From: a virus
Virus record (IMG/VR): IMGVR_UViG_3300028025_002828
Span: 1-64,000 of that record
Length of the DNA stretch: 64,000 bases
Direction: 5' to 3' (one strand)
Made by a program: the position numbers and the translations under genes. Under the pieces are notes generated by a model. It was not told the DNA's origin. It saw only the letters and a program-made list of their open reading frames with translations, and made no database searches. The stretch's first letter is position 1. The number at the start of each line of letters is the position of its first letter. This document shows, piece after piece, positions 6,822 to 15,603 of this stretch.

Positions 6822-7264
6822 AAAATGTTAATTACTTATTGGCAGCAATTTTACTTGCTGTTTCTTTTCCCGTTATCGCAAACAAAACACCAGCAAGTGT
6901 TGAGTACAGTTGGAAAGTTACTAAAGTAAAAGATGGCGATACTGTAGAATTTGAGGCGAACTTTTTACCTAAACCATTGAAGCCTGTTTTAAGTGTGCGT
7001 GTATTCGGTGTTGATACACCAGAGAAAGCTCCACGTGCTAAGTGCGAATCAGAGGCACAGTTAGGATTGAAGGCATCTGAGTATACGAAAAAGGCAGTAG
7101 CTGAAGCAAAAGACATTAAAGTTTCTCTCATGTCATGGGATAAATTTGGTGGTCGTGTTCTTGGGGATGTAATTTTAGATGGTAAGAGTTTACGTCAAGG
7201 ACTTATTCAAGCAGGACTTGCAAGAGAATATTATGGAGAAGCCAAGGAATCTTGGTGTAAATAA
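6818..7264 (+). CDS. Exported staphylococcal-nuclease-like nuclease
   Basis: 148 residues with a clear signal peptide (MKNVNYLLAAILLAVSFPVIA, cleavage near residue 21). The SNase domain shows VKDGDTVEFE, VRVFGVDTPEKAPRAKC, SWDKFGGRVLGDV and LIQAGLAREYYG, including the R/E/R set used in catalysis. Such enzymes cut DNA or RNA with Ca2+. Export to the periplasm suggests degradation of extracellular DNA, or of competing phage DNA entering the cell (inference). Coupled to gp43 by ATGA overlap. Confidence 0.9.
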   Translation: MKNVNYLLAAILLAVSFPVIANKTPASVEYSWKVTKVKDGDTVEFEANFLPKPLKPVLSVRVFGVDTPEKAPRAKCESEAQLGLKASEYTKKAVAEAKDIKVSLMSWDKFGGRVLGDVILDGKSLRQGLIQAGLAREYYGEAKESWCK

Positions 7265-7293
7265 TTGACATTTATACATATATCATGTATAAT
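7265..7293 (+). promoter_or_regulatory. Consensus sigma-70 promoter of uvsX
   Basis: TTGACA (7265-7270), 17 bp, TATAAT (7288-7293): both boxes perfect. It lies 35 nt before the uvsX start. Confidence 0.9.
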
Positions 7294-7327
7294 ATTAATA
7301 TAAACATACGAATATACGGAGAACAAT

Positions 7328-8410
7328 ATGGATTTTTTAAAGACAATCGTTAAGGAACTTGACAATGAATATGCTGGATTGGCTGATGATGGCATTGTTG
7401 GTGATACTGCTAGTTTCATTGATACTGGCAGTTATGCGTTCAATGGTTTACTCAGTGGTTCTATTTTTGGCGGTCTACCTTCTAATAAGGTTACAGCACT
7501 TGCAGGAGAAAGTTCAACAGGAAAAACATTTTACGCCCTCGGAATATGTAAAAACTTTCTCAACCAAAACTCATCAAATGGTGTCATATACTTTGAAACA
7601 GAAGGTGCTATGACAAAAGACATGCTCGTAGAGCGTGGTATTGATGTGCGAAGATTTGTTATTGTTCCTGTATCTACAGTTCAAGAGTTTCGTACTCAAG
7701 CAACTAAAATCCTTGATGCTTATGATAAGCGTCCAAAAAATGATCGACCAAAATTAATGATGTGTCTTGATTCATTGGGTATGCTTTCAACTACTAAAGA
7801 GATGGAAGATGTCGCTGAGGGTAAAGAAACACGTGATATGACACGTTCCCAATTAGTTCGTGGCGCTTTCCGTGTGCTTTCATTGAAACTTGCTAAACTC
7901 GATATTGCTATGATTGTTACTAATCATACCTACGCAGTTATCGGTGCATATGTTCCAACGAAAACAATGGGTGGTGGTGATGGTCTAAAATATGCTGCCT
8001 CAACAATTGTTTTCCTTTCTAAGTCTAAGGACAAAGACGGAACTGAAGTTATCGGTAATATCATTAAGTGTAAATTAGAGAAGTCCAGATTCACCAAAGA
8101 ACAATCTATGGTTGAAACGAAACTATCATTCACAACAGGTCTAGATCGTTACCATGGTCTTACAGATTTAGCAGTTGAAGCTGGTATCTGGAAGTCACAG
8201 GGTGGTCGTATCGAACTTCCTGATGGTAAGAAAATATTTGGTAAGCATATCTCTGAAGATCCAGAAAAATATTTCACAAAAGAATTCTTAGAACAAATTG
8301 ATGTGTTCGTAGGAAAGAAATATAAATTTGGACATGATGAGATTGTAACAAAACATGATGATGCTGCTGAAGAGATGGAGTTGGAGATACTAGATGAAGA
8401 CAAAGTATGA
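7328..8410 (+). CDS. uvsX: UvsX RecA-like recombinase
   Basis: 360 residues (T4: 391). Walker A is GESSTGKT (60-67); the catalytic Glu follows in [10 protein letters not shown]; Walker B is [12 protein letters not shown]; the L2-like loop [20 protein letters not shown] is present. It binds ssDNA and drives strand exchange for recombination-dependent replication. It begins with its own consensus promoter and a GGAG site, and overlaps the next gene by 17 nt. Confidence 0.96.
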   Translation: MDFLKTIVKELDNEYAGLADDGIVGDTASFIDTGSYAFNGLLSGSIFGGLPSNKVTALAGESSTGKTFYALGICKNFLNQNSSNGVIYFETEGAMTKDMLVERGIDVRRFVIVPVSTVQEFRTQATKILDAYDKRPKNDRPKLMMCLDSLGMLSTTKEMEDVAEGKETRDMTRSQLVRGAFRVLSLKLAKLDIAMIVTNHTYAVIGAYVPTKTMGGGDGLKYAASTIVFLSKSKDKDGTEVIGNIIKCKLEKSRFTKEQSMVETKLSFTTGLDRYHGLTDLAVEAGIWKSQGGRIELPDGKKIFGKHISEDPEKYFTKEFLEQIDVFVGKKYKFGHDEIVTKHDDAAEEMELEILDEDKV

Positions 8411-8729
8411 GTTAATCGAATCAAAAAATAATGATGCAATTTACACAGTTTGCTTGACATCTGGCAAATTTAAGGGTATAATGTATGAATATGGTAAGGT
8501 AGAATTAAGTGCTGTTGAGACAGATGATGGTCCAGGAACAAAACTCCACTTTAGTTATGATTTACATAATGTTGTTGAAAGCGATAAATTCGATAAAGTG
8601 GAGTTTGAGCAGGTAATAGGTGAGATCCTTCATGGTTTAATTCAAGAAGGTGTCGAAAATAATTCAATTGTTTATTCAGGTGGTGTTGATGAGGATAGAG
8701 AAAACGATTCTAGCGAATCTACTACATAA
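8394..8729 (+). CDS. Small acidic protein between uvsX and gp41, unknown function
   Basis: 111 residues, acidic, ending [13 protein letters not shown]. No motif recognised. A small acidic protein at this position is usual in aquatic T4-like phages. It overlaps uvsX by 17 nt and the helicase start by 41 nt. The coding region contains a perfect sigma-70 promoter (8454-8482). Confidence 0.7.
   Translation: MKTKYELIESKNNDAIYTVCLTSGKFKGIMYEYGKVELSAVETDDGPGTKLHFSYDLHNVVESDKFDKVEFEQVIGEILHGLIQEGVENNSIVYSGGVDEDRENDSSESTT
8454..8482 (+). promoter_or_regulatory. Consensus sigma-70 promoter inside the gene upstream of gp41
   Basis: TTGACA (8454-8459), 17 bp, TATAAT (8477-8482), all within the coding region at 8394-8729. 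It lies about 207 nt before the gp41 start and would give the helicase extra transcription. Confidence 0.75.
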
Positions 8730-10089
8730 TGAAAATTACTGTCGTAAAGTATTACCACACATAGATGCATCTTATTTCTCAGATCGTAAGGAGAAAATTC
8801 TTGCGACTGAGATTATTAAGTTTTTTACAACATACAATAAACCAGTAACAAACGAAATCCTTTCTATTGAAGTTGGTGCTAGGAAAGATGTGTCTGAAGA
8901 TGAATCAAAAGATCTTCAACAGTATGTTTCAGAACTAACATCTCAAGATACTATTCAAGATTGGTTAGAAGTTGAGACCGAAGCATTTTGTAAACAGAGG
9001 GCTGTCTATAATGCTATTATGGAATCTATTAAAATTATCGAAGGAAAAGACAAGAACAGACAGCAAGATGCCATCCCATCATTACTTTCTGATGCTCTTG
9101 CCGTTTCTTTCGATAATCATATTGGTCACGATTATCTGGAAGACTTTCAAGAACGATGGGATTTCTATCATAGAGTTGAGGAAAAACTTCCCTTCGACTT
9201 GGACATGCTCAACACAATCACAAAGGGTGGGTTGTCAAGAAAAACATTAAACATTATTCTTGCTGGTACAGGTGTTGGTAAATCTTTGTTTATGTGTCAC
9301 GTTGCTGCGACTTCTTTAATGCAGGGCAGAAATGTTTTATACATAACTATGGAGATGGCTGAAGAACGTATCGCTGAACGTATTGATGCGAACTTACTTA
9401 ATCTAGGTATGGATGAGTTGGCTGTTGTTGATAAAGAATTATTTGAACGTAGATTGATGAAAGTTCAAGATAAGACAAAGGGTAAACTGATTGTTAAAGA
9501 ATATCCAACTGCCTCTGCTCACGCAGGACACTTTCGTGCTGTGTTAGAAGAACTAAAGATGAAGCGTGAGTTTTCGCCTGATATTATTTTTGTTGATTAC
9601 TTGAATATTTGTGCGTCATCTAGATTAAAGATGGGTGCGAATGTAAACTCTTATACATATATCAAGAGTATCGCAGAAGAGCTTCGTGGGCTTGCTGCTG
9701 AATATAATGTTCCAGTTATGTCAGCTACTCAAACAACAAGAAGTGGTTTTACTAATAGCGATCCAGGACTTGAAGATACTTCAGAATCATTCGGTCTTCC
9801 CGCAACGGCAGACTTGATGCTTGCTTTAGTTTCGACTGAAGAACTTGAGGAACTTGGACAGATAATGGTGAAGCAGTTGAAGAATCGATACGCTGATCCA
9901 GGAAATTATAAAAGATTTGTGATTGGGGTTGACAAACCTAAGATGAAGTTATATAATGTTGAAGTGAGTGCTCAGTCTAACATTGGTTCTCAAAATCAGA
10001 GAACGACTACATATACTAAGGAAGACAATGATGTTCCATTGTATGACCGAAGTAAAAAGAAAACAATAGACGCTGAGTTCAATTTTTAA
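8689..10089 (+). CDS. 41: Replicative DNA helicase gp41 (DnaB family)
   Basis: 466 residues from the ATG at 8689, chosen because family members begin 'M(K/R)IEKTI..NL' and AGGTGG precedes it; an upstream in-frame ATG (8650) adds 13 unrelated residues. Walker A is AGTGVGKS (near residue 195), Walker B is DIIFVDYLNI, and YITMEMAEERIAERIDANLL and SATQTTRSGF are typical of RecA-fold DnaB helicases. It unwinds the fork 5' to 3' and partners primase gp61 (26706). Confidence 0.95.
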   Translation: MRIEKTILANLLHNENYCRKVLPHIDASYFSDRKEKILATEIIKFFTTYNKPVTNEILSIEVGARKDVSEDESKDLQQYVSELTSQDTIQDWLEVETEAFCKQRAVYNAIMESIKIIEGKDKNRQQDAIPSLLSDALAVSFDNHIGHDYLEDFQERWDFYHRVEEKLPFDLDMLNTITKGGLSRKTLNIILAGTGVGKSLFMCHVAATSLMQGRNVLYITMEMAEERIAERIDANLLNLGMDELAVVDKELFERRLMKVQDKTKGKLIVKEYPTASAHAGHFRAVLEELKMKREFSPDIIFVDYLNICASSRLKMGANVNSYTYIKSIAEELRGLAAEYNVPVMSATQTTRSGFTNSDPGLEDTSESFGLPATADLMLALVSTEELEELGQIMVKQLKNRYADPGNYKRFVIGVDKPKMKLYNVEVSAQSNIGSQNQRTTTYTKEDNDVPLYDRSKKKTIDAEFNF

Positions 10090-10099
10090 GGAAAATAAT

Positions 10100-11449
10100 A
10101 TGACACGTGTTATTATAGCAGAAACTAAACATGATTGCGAGAAACTTCTTGGTATGTTTCTTGATGAAAAAGACTACGATATCTTAATCGAAGAAGATAC
10201 AGATTGTTATCTTCCAGATAGTATCGAAGGTAAGGCAACAGAAAAAAATATTGCCTTTAAATTTAGGAAGAACTTCTTCACTAAAGAAGAGCAAGAAGCA
10301 GCTTATGTTGGGTTGCGCGAAGCTGCACAAAGAACAGAAAATCGTGGGCTTGCTTCTGGTGTTAAAGCAGGAACATCTGTTACAGGTGAAGGACGTGAGT
10401 GGGTTACCAACTATCAAGAAGAAATGATGAATGCTATTCTTGATGATGTGAAAAAAGATTCTCATGGTTGGATGCTTGAAGGCGATATCATTGATTTGAT
10501 TCGTGAGAAATATCCAACTGAAGAATCTAGACTGAAGGCATTGGGTTCTGGTAAGAACAATGTTTGGGTCATCTCACGTTTCCGTGGTAAATTTAACTTT
10601 GACGATTGGGTCGATTCTATCAAACCACTGAGTAAAGAAAAGCGTGTTTTGTCGACTCACGAAGTTCAAAAGATGATAAGCGAAACATCTTACGGTAATC
10701 CAGTTGACTCTGGTATTGCTGGTTGGTTTGACAGATATCCACGTATCCCATATGGTCGTGCTACTTCATATACACGTGATAATTTCGATAAATTTAAAAT
10801 GTCGTTTCCATTTCTACAGCACTTGGCCAAGGGATTTGAAAGTTTATTGCCAGAAAGATATGCGAAGCAAAAAGCTGCAACTAATAAAATTGATCCAGGA
10901 TTTGTTGTTCCGAATACACCATTCACAACTGTTACCGTAAATAAAACCTTTAGAACTGCAGCTCATAGAGATGCTGGTGACTTTACTGAGGGTATGTCTA
11001 ACTTGATGACACTATCAAATGATGGACGTTATACAGGTGGATATCTAATTTTCCCTGAGATTCGAGTTGCAGTGAATGTTCGTCCAGGCGACTTGTTGCT
11101 TGTGAACAATCATGAGATTATTCACGGCAACACCCCCATCGTTTGCGAAGAAGGTTCTGAGCGCATCTCTCTTGTTGTTTATCTTCGTGAAAAAATGCTT
11201 GAACTTGGCAGTAAAGAATATGAAGACGCGAGATATGAATATGTTGAAACTCGTCGTAACAACACAGAGCGTCCTGAAAAGATTAAGAATAAACTGTGGA
11301 ATGGTGTTTCTCCTGGGATGTGGGAAGAACAAGAGTGGTATGATTATTGTTCAGAAAAACTTGGTCACGATGTATTAGTAAAATATCATCCAAAGGCGCA
11401 AGCCATGAAAGAAATTGCTGGACAAAATTTAATGGAGATGGACCTGTGA
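10100..11449 (+). CDS. TET/JBP-like 2OG-Fe(II) dioxygenase, predicted DNA base oxidase
   Basis: 449 residues. The C-terminal half carries a double-stranded beta-helix dioxygenase core of the Tet/JBP type: PFTTVTVNKTFRTAAHRDAG with the H289-x-D291 iron pair, GGYLIFPEIRVAVNVRPGD, the distal histidine in NNHEIIHGNTPI (H342), and R355 for 2-oxoglutarate. TET/JBP enzymes hydroxylate 5-methylcytosine or thymine in DNA, and phage members are often coupled to glycosyltransferases that decorate the oxidised base. Here a glycosyltransferase gene overlaps its stop by 4 nt. The N-terminal 200 residues match nothing I recognise. Whether the substrate is 5mC or thymine cannot be told; no methyltransferase is in the window. 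Confidence 0.82.
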   Translation: MTRVIIAETKHDCEKLLGMFLDEKDYDILIEEDTDCYLPDSIEGKATEKNIAFKFRKNFFTKEEQEAAYVGLREAAQRTENRGLASGVKAGTSVTGEGREWVTNYQEEMMNAILDDVKKDSHGWMLEGDIIDLIREKYPTEESRLKALGSGKNNVWVISRFRGKFNFDDWVDSIKPLSKEKRVLSTHEVQKMISETSYGNPVDSGIAGWFDRYPRIPYGRATSYTRDNFDKFKMSFPFLQHLAKGFESLLPERYAKQKAATNKIDPGFVVPNTPFTTVTVNKTFRTAAHRDAGDFTEGMSNLMTLSNDGRYTGGYLIFPEIRVAVNVRPGDLLLVNNHEIIHGNTPIVCEEGSERISLVVYLREKMLELGSKEYEDARYEYVETRRNNTERPEKIKNKLWNGVSPGMWEEQEWYDYCSEKLGHDVLVKYHPKAQAMKEIAGQNLMEMDL

Positions 11450-12795
11450 AAATTTTTATTCCAATGCATGTGTTTAATAATTTCGGTGGTATTATTAATC
11501 ACAATGAACAACTGATTGCTGGTCTTAAAGACTTGGGTCATGAGGTCACTTTCGCATACATTAAACCAACTCATACTGCACCAAAACCTGTCGATGTTTC
11601 CACGTGTCCCGAGGGATATGTTATGGGAGCAGGTACAGGCTATCCTGTGCATCAAGGTAAGGGGTGGATCGCTCCATACTATTCTTTAAAAAATAATGAT
11701 AGTATTAAAAAGTTTGTGGAAGATGCGAACAAACATGACATCGTTATTTGGCAATCTGTGTTTGGGTTTAAAAATGCCGAAACAGAGAAGTATACTGACT
11801 GGATTCCAATGATTGAAGATGTCAACGCAAAACAGGTTGTCATTGTTCATGATGGTAACCTGAAGAAATTATACAGCTGGATTCATAAGTTTAGTCATAA
11901 GTTTTCTGGCATCGCATGTGTTCATCCTGCTGCATATAAATCAGCTGACTTTATGCCAGTTCCAAGAAACATGCTTCTTAACCCACAAGATCTTTCAGAG
12001 ATTCCGACTCCAGGTCTTTGGGAAAATCGCAAAGATGTTATTCTTTCACTACAAACATTCAAGCGTTGGAAACGTGTTGACGACCTTGTCTATGCTATCC
12101 CATACATTAATGGTAAAGTAATTGTTGCTGGCGATGGTATGGAACGTGCGTATATGACATCGCCTGATAAGTGTAAACCTGAATATCATTGTACCAAAGA
12201 GAAAGATTCTAACGCTACCGATGATATGGTAGGAAAAAAGATCTGGGACAATGCGATGGCTACAGGAAATATGGCATACGTTGGTTTTATCACTGAGGGT
12301 AAACGTGACTCTATTTTAAACAACTCAAAGTTTTTGATTGATACATCATGGACAACTACATATGGCGAACACTTTAATCGTGTTATTGTTGATGCCATGC
12401 GTGTTGGTGTTGTACCAATTGCTCGAAATTTGGGAGTATCAGATTATGAGCATGGTAATGGAACATTGTTTAAAGTTGATGAAAACTATTTGATGATTCC
12501 TGCCGATGCAACACCGAAACAGTTCGGCGATTATATTAACAAATACTTAAACATTAGTCAAGAGAAATATGAGCAGATTGTCCAGAACAACTATGAAGTC
12601 CTCAAATTATTCGACCGCAAAACTATCGCCCAGCAATATATTGATCTTGCAATGGGTAAAGATGCTGGCTATTATGAAAAGAACGAAATAGGTTCTTTGG
12701 CTACTTCACCGAAGGCAGTCTCTACAGGGAACAAACTCTGGGAAGACCACTTCGAGGTTGCCAATGTAGCTGTTTTGGATGAGTTTTTTGGTTAG
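11446..12795 (+). CDS. Glycosyltransferase of GT-B fold (GT4-like)
   Basis: 450 residues from a GTG start that overlaps the preceding TGA (GTGA), with GGAG upstream. N-terminal VKIFIPMHVFNNFGGIINHN is a Rossmann start with a Gly-rich turn. The C-terminal domain has FKRWKRVDDLVYAIPYI, TTYGEHFNRVIVDAMRVGVV (the GT4 donor-site E...DA.R.G pattern) and IARNLGVSDY. It would transfer a sugar from a nucleotide donor. Tight coupling to the TET/JBP-like gene suggests it glycosylates hydroxylated bases in phage DNA. A role on another acceptor is possible. Confidence 0.85.
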   Translation: MKIFIPMHVFNNFGGIINHNEQLIAGLKDLGHEVTFAYIKPTHTAPKPVDVSTCPEGYVMGAGTGYPVHQGKGWIAPYYSLKNNDSIKKFVEDANKHDIVIWQSVFGFKNAETEKYTDWIPMIEDVNAKQVVIVHDGNLKKLYSWIHKFSHKFSGIACVHPAAYKSADFMPVPRNMLLNPQDLSEIPTPGLWENRKDVILSLQTFKRWKRVDDLVYAIPYINGKVIVAGDGMERAYMTSPDKCKPEYHCTKEKDSNATDDMVGKKIWDNAMATGNMAYVGFITEGKRDSILNNSKFLIDTSWTTTYGEHFNRVIVDAMRVGVVPIARNLGVSDYEHGNGTLFKVDENYLMIPADATPKQFGDYINKYLNISQEKYEQIVQNNYEVLKLFDRKTIAQQYIDLAMGKDAGYYEKNEIGSLATSPKAVSTGNKLWEDHFEVANVAVLDEFFG

Positions 12796-12820
12796 GGGCT
12801 GGCTCTTACGATAACTAAAT

Positions 12821-12846
12821 AATGGAGGGACTAACCCTCCATTTTT
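12821..12846 (+). terminator. Rho-independent terminator after the glycosyltransferase
   Basis: AATGGAGGG (12821-12829), loop ACTAA, CCCTCCATT (12835-12843), then T residues. The left arm overlaps a CTAAATA late-promoter-like motif (12815-12821), a combination seen again near 16846. Confidence 0.85.
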
Positions 12847-12862
12847 CACATAGGAAACTCGA

Positions 12863-13585
12863 ATGCGCTTCTTACAGGAGTTACAATTCGACTGGATAAC
12901 CTTACTGAATTTTAGTAAGCGTCCTTTCAGAGCCAAGTTCATTCCAGCAAAAGTGTGGAATGATCTAGACATGTATCGTAATGATTCTCATGGGCTTTCT
13001 AACTATGTTAAAAAGTGGAGAACAAAGATAGAATGGAAACCCGAACTATCCAAGAAGAAAGTATTTGATACTCATGTTGCTGTAGGTGGCGAGTATGATA
13101 TGGAATTTAGACAATGCTGTCTTATCATTTATTCCAAGGGTGGATTCGATAAGTTTCCATTTACTGAAAAAACATGGGATGCGTTTAAGTATAAAATAAT
13201 CCAAACTGAGATGCATGAGATAATCCATTTTATGCAGTATGATAGACGTGGTGATGAGTGGTCTGGTTATGTTGTTCCATATAAGAAGGTGGGATCAAAG
13301 AAGAAGGATGATGAAAGAAAATATCTTTCTGAGTTTGATGAGATACAAGCGTATGCTCATTGTGTTTACCTAGACTTCAAAACTAAGAGACCGAATATAC
13401 CTGTTCCAGTTTTATTAGAACGATGTAAAAGAAAATCTGACTCTCAAACATTCGGATATATAATGAGAACATTTAATCGCGATTTTCGTAATAACGAAGC
13501 TCTCCCAAAACTTGTTCAACAGATAGCAAAGTGGGATAGAAAATATGAACGAAAAATGCGAACACAACGTAGGCTCAAACAATAA
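12863..13585 (+). CDS. Putative zinc metalloprotease (HExxH)
   Basis: 240 residues. The motif MHEIIHFMQYDRRGDEW (about residues 117-133) contains HEIIH, a zinc-metallopeptidase signature, and a later acidic segment, YLSEFDEIQAYAHCVYLDFK, offers a third ligand as in gluzincin-like enzymes. The C-terminus is very basic. It opens the gene block that holds the probable head-internal proteins; a structural or effector role is possible. I do not recognise a named family. Confidence 0.65.
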   Translation: MRFLQELQFDWITLLNFSKRPFRAKFIPAKVWNDLDMYRNDSHGLSNYVKKWRTKIEWKPELSKKKVFDTHVAVGGEYDMEFRQCCLIIYSKGGFDKFPFTEKTWDAFKYKIIQTEMHEIIHFMQYDRRGDEWSGYVVPYKKVGSKKKDDERKYLSEFDEIQAYAHCVYLDFKTKRPNIPVPVLLERCKRKSDSQTFGYIMRTFNRDFRNNEALPKLVQQIAKWDRKYERKMRTQRRLKQ

Positions 13586-13603
13586 TTATAAGAGAGTAGT
13601 ATA

Positions 13604-14911
13604 ATGGCTTCTATTACTGGATCAACGAAATATGGTGAAGGACACAAAGTTGTCCTAAAAGAAGCCGACAAAATTTCTGCGTCAACAAAAAGCATTTTAA
13701 CAAAGTCAGGATTTACTCCTGGCCAAACTGTGTTTTCTATCGTCAGACAAAATCTAAAGACACTTAAAGTAGCAAAGAGTATTGTTCTTGCTCCTGGTAA
13801 AGATATGATTTACATGAAAGATAAGAACAATAAAATTGTTCTGTTCAGTGGATCTGCAAGTTCAATTGATGGATTGTTCAACCATTATAGCGAAAATTCT
13901 AAAAGCGACACTGGTTTATTAACAGAGATAAAAGAACTAATTAGTATGTACATGTTCGAAGAGATGATCGAGCGTGGTAAAGTATTGTCTGAAGATGCGG
14001 TAATAAAGAAGTTGGGATCTAATGGTTCAAAATTCAGTAGTGTTTACTACGAAAGTTCTTTGAAGCAAACTAAGACATTGAAGAAAAAGATAAAAGGTAA
14101 GGGGTTTGAATACGAACGCCAAGGTAAAAACAAAACTGAAGCTGTCTATAAACTTGCTCGAGAACTATCCAAAAAGTCAAACGATAATTGGAATCCTGCC
14201 GATGTCTGGATGATTAAGAAAACATTCGACATGAAAAAAATTACAAACGCAAACTCGTTAGATGAATTGAATACAAGTATCGCCAATGCGTATAAGAAAG
14301 GTGAGGTATATCCTATATCTTTAAAACAAGTTTCTAACGCAGAAGCAGAGTTTAATGTTATCGATGCATCATCACAAATGAATCAGAAATTAGAATATGA
14401 TTTTAAGTTCGAGAAGGTAGACTTATCAGATACGTATGCTAATTTTATTGTTCAAACTAAATCTGGTTTCGCAGTTCGTTGTGGTTTTAAAGCATCTGCA
14501 ACAACATTGAATGTATCATTAGAAGGAAGGTTTATTGGCGCAGGGTATCAACTCGGCGCAGTAGATGCTAAAACTTTTGGACCATACATTAAAGAAAAGT
14601 TTGGTTATGAGTTAAGAAGTGGTGTTGGTGTTACGGCAGCACAACAGAAGAAAGCTCTTGAAGAATTGAAAATAATATTCGGAAAATATCCTAGACTTTC
14701 TAATACCATTAAAGATTTTAAACACGCAGAACAACTATTCAAAACTGCCGACAGTTTGACAAAAGACAGATTTGCCAATATTATATCTTACCTCTATGCT
14801 GTTGTTGGGTTGCCAAAAAACACCAAGCAGTTTGAGGAAGTTATGACTTACTGTTATTTTAGTTCTAAAAAGATAACTACTGGAGCGTGTCTGTACACCA
14901 TCCTACAATAA
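13604..14911 (+). CDS. Conserved phage protein of unknown function
   Basis: 435 residues, Lys-rich (many KK pairs in the first 250), no signal peptide or membrane segment. It begins MASITGSTKYGEGHKVVLKE and ends before a hairpin and promoter. No domain recognised. Neighbours on the right are candidate packaged proteins, but this one lacks their N-terminal targeting pattern. It may be a virion or DNA-transaction protein. Confidence 0.7.
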   Translation: MASITGSTKYGEGHKVVLKEADKISASTKSILTKSGFTPGQTVFSIVRQNLKTLKVAKSIVLAPGKDMIYMKDKNNKIVLFSGSASSIDGLFNHYSENSKSDTGLLTEIKELISMYMFEEMIERGKVLSEDAVIKKLGSNGSKFSSVYYESSLKQTKTLKKKIKGKGFEYERQGKNKTEAVYKLARELSKKSNDNWNPADVWMIKKTFDMKKITNANSLDELNTSIANAYKKGEVYPISLKQVSNAEAEFNVIDASSQMNQKLEYDFKFEKVDLSDTYANFIVQTKSGFAVRCGFKASATTLNVSLEGRFIGAGYQLGAVDAKTFGPYIKEKFGYELRSGVGVTAAQQKKALEELKIIFGKYPRLSNTIKDFKHAEQLFKTADSLTKDRFANIISYLYAVVGLPKNTKQFEEVMTYCYFSSKKITTGACLYTILQ

Positions 14912-14973
14912 CCCTACCAGCAGTAGGGGTATTAAATAAAGTGCTTGACATTAATTTGGAAATAGGGTATAAT
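14911..14973 (+). promoter_or_regulatory. Hairpin plus consensus promoter module
   Basis: ACCCTAC / GTAGGGG hairpin (14911-14929), then TTGACA (14945-14950), 17 bp, TATAAT (14968-14973). The expected transcript start is at or near the ATG at 14980, giving an almost leaderless mRNA. The same hairpin-promoter pairing recurs at 44013, 53358, 58198 and 60429. Confidence 0.8.
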
Positions 14974-14979
14974 AAAGGT

Positions 14980-15603
14980 ATGAAGTTAAAAGAATATCTA
15001 CTAAAAGAAGAAGAAAAACTGGGTCGTCTCTCCATATTCGATATTGACGACACCCTCTTCCATACGACTGCCCAAATCGCTGTTGTCAAAGATGGTAAGA
15101 AAATTAAGAAACTTACCAATCAAGAATTTAATACATACAAACTTGCTGCTGGCGAGTCTTTCGACTTTTCAGAATTTAAAGATGCTGCTAAATTCTACAA
15201 AGAATCTGAGCCGATCAGCAAAATGCTGAATGCAGCCACAAAGTTAATTTCTGCTACAGATAAAAATCCTGAGAACAAAGTTATCATCGTTACTGCTAGA
15301 GCGAACTTTGATAATAGAGAAAAGTTTCTATCAACTTTCCGTAAGCATGGAATTGATATCGATAAGGTTCATGTTGAAAGAGCAGGAAATATGACTCTTA
15401 ATAATTTGCCGAATCTTCCAGCTGTTAAGAAAGCCATTATCATTAGTCAGTATTTGAAGACGAATAAGTATTCTAGAGTGTCGTTGTTTGATGACAGTAT
15501 GGATAATCTAAAAGAATTTTTAAAATTAAGATCTAAGTTTGTGATGGTTAGATTTAATGCGTACTTGGTTCTTCCAAGTGGACAAATAAAGTTGGTAAAA
15601 TAA
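14980..15603 (+). CDS. HAD-like phosphatase with capsid-targeting-like N-terminus
   Basis: 207 residues from the ATG at 14980 that follows a consensus promoter; the frame is open further upstream but that part precedes the promoter. IFDIDDTLF (about residues 19-27) is HAD motif I with both aspartates; VIIVTARANFDN is motif II (T); SLFDDSMDNLKEF is motif IV. The N-terminus MKLKEYLLKEEEK resembles the T4 internal-protein targeting peptide (MKTYQEFIAEA), with the L-x-E prohead-protease site (LLKE). It may be a packaged phosphatase delivered into the host; that is inference. Confidence 0.78.
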   Translation: MKLKEYLLKEEEKLGRLSIFDIDDTLFHTTAQIAVVKDGKKIKKLTNQEFNTYKLAAGESFDFSEFKDAAKFYKESEPISKMLNAATKLISATDKNPENKVIIVTARANFDNREKFLSTFRKHGIDIDKVHVERAGNMTLNNLPNLPAVKKAIIISQYLKTNKYSRVSLFDDSMDNLKEFLKLRSKFVMVRFNAYLVLPSGQIKLVK

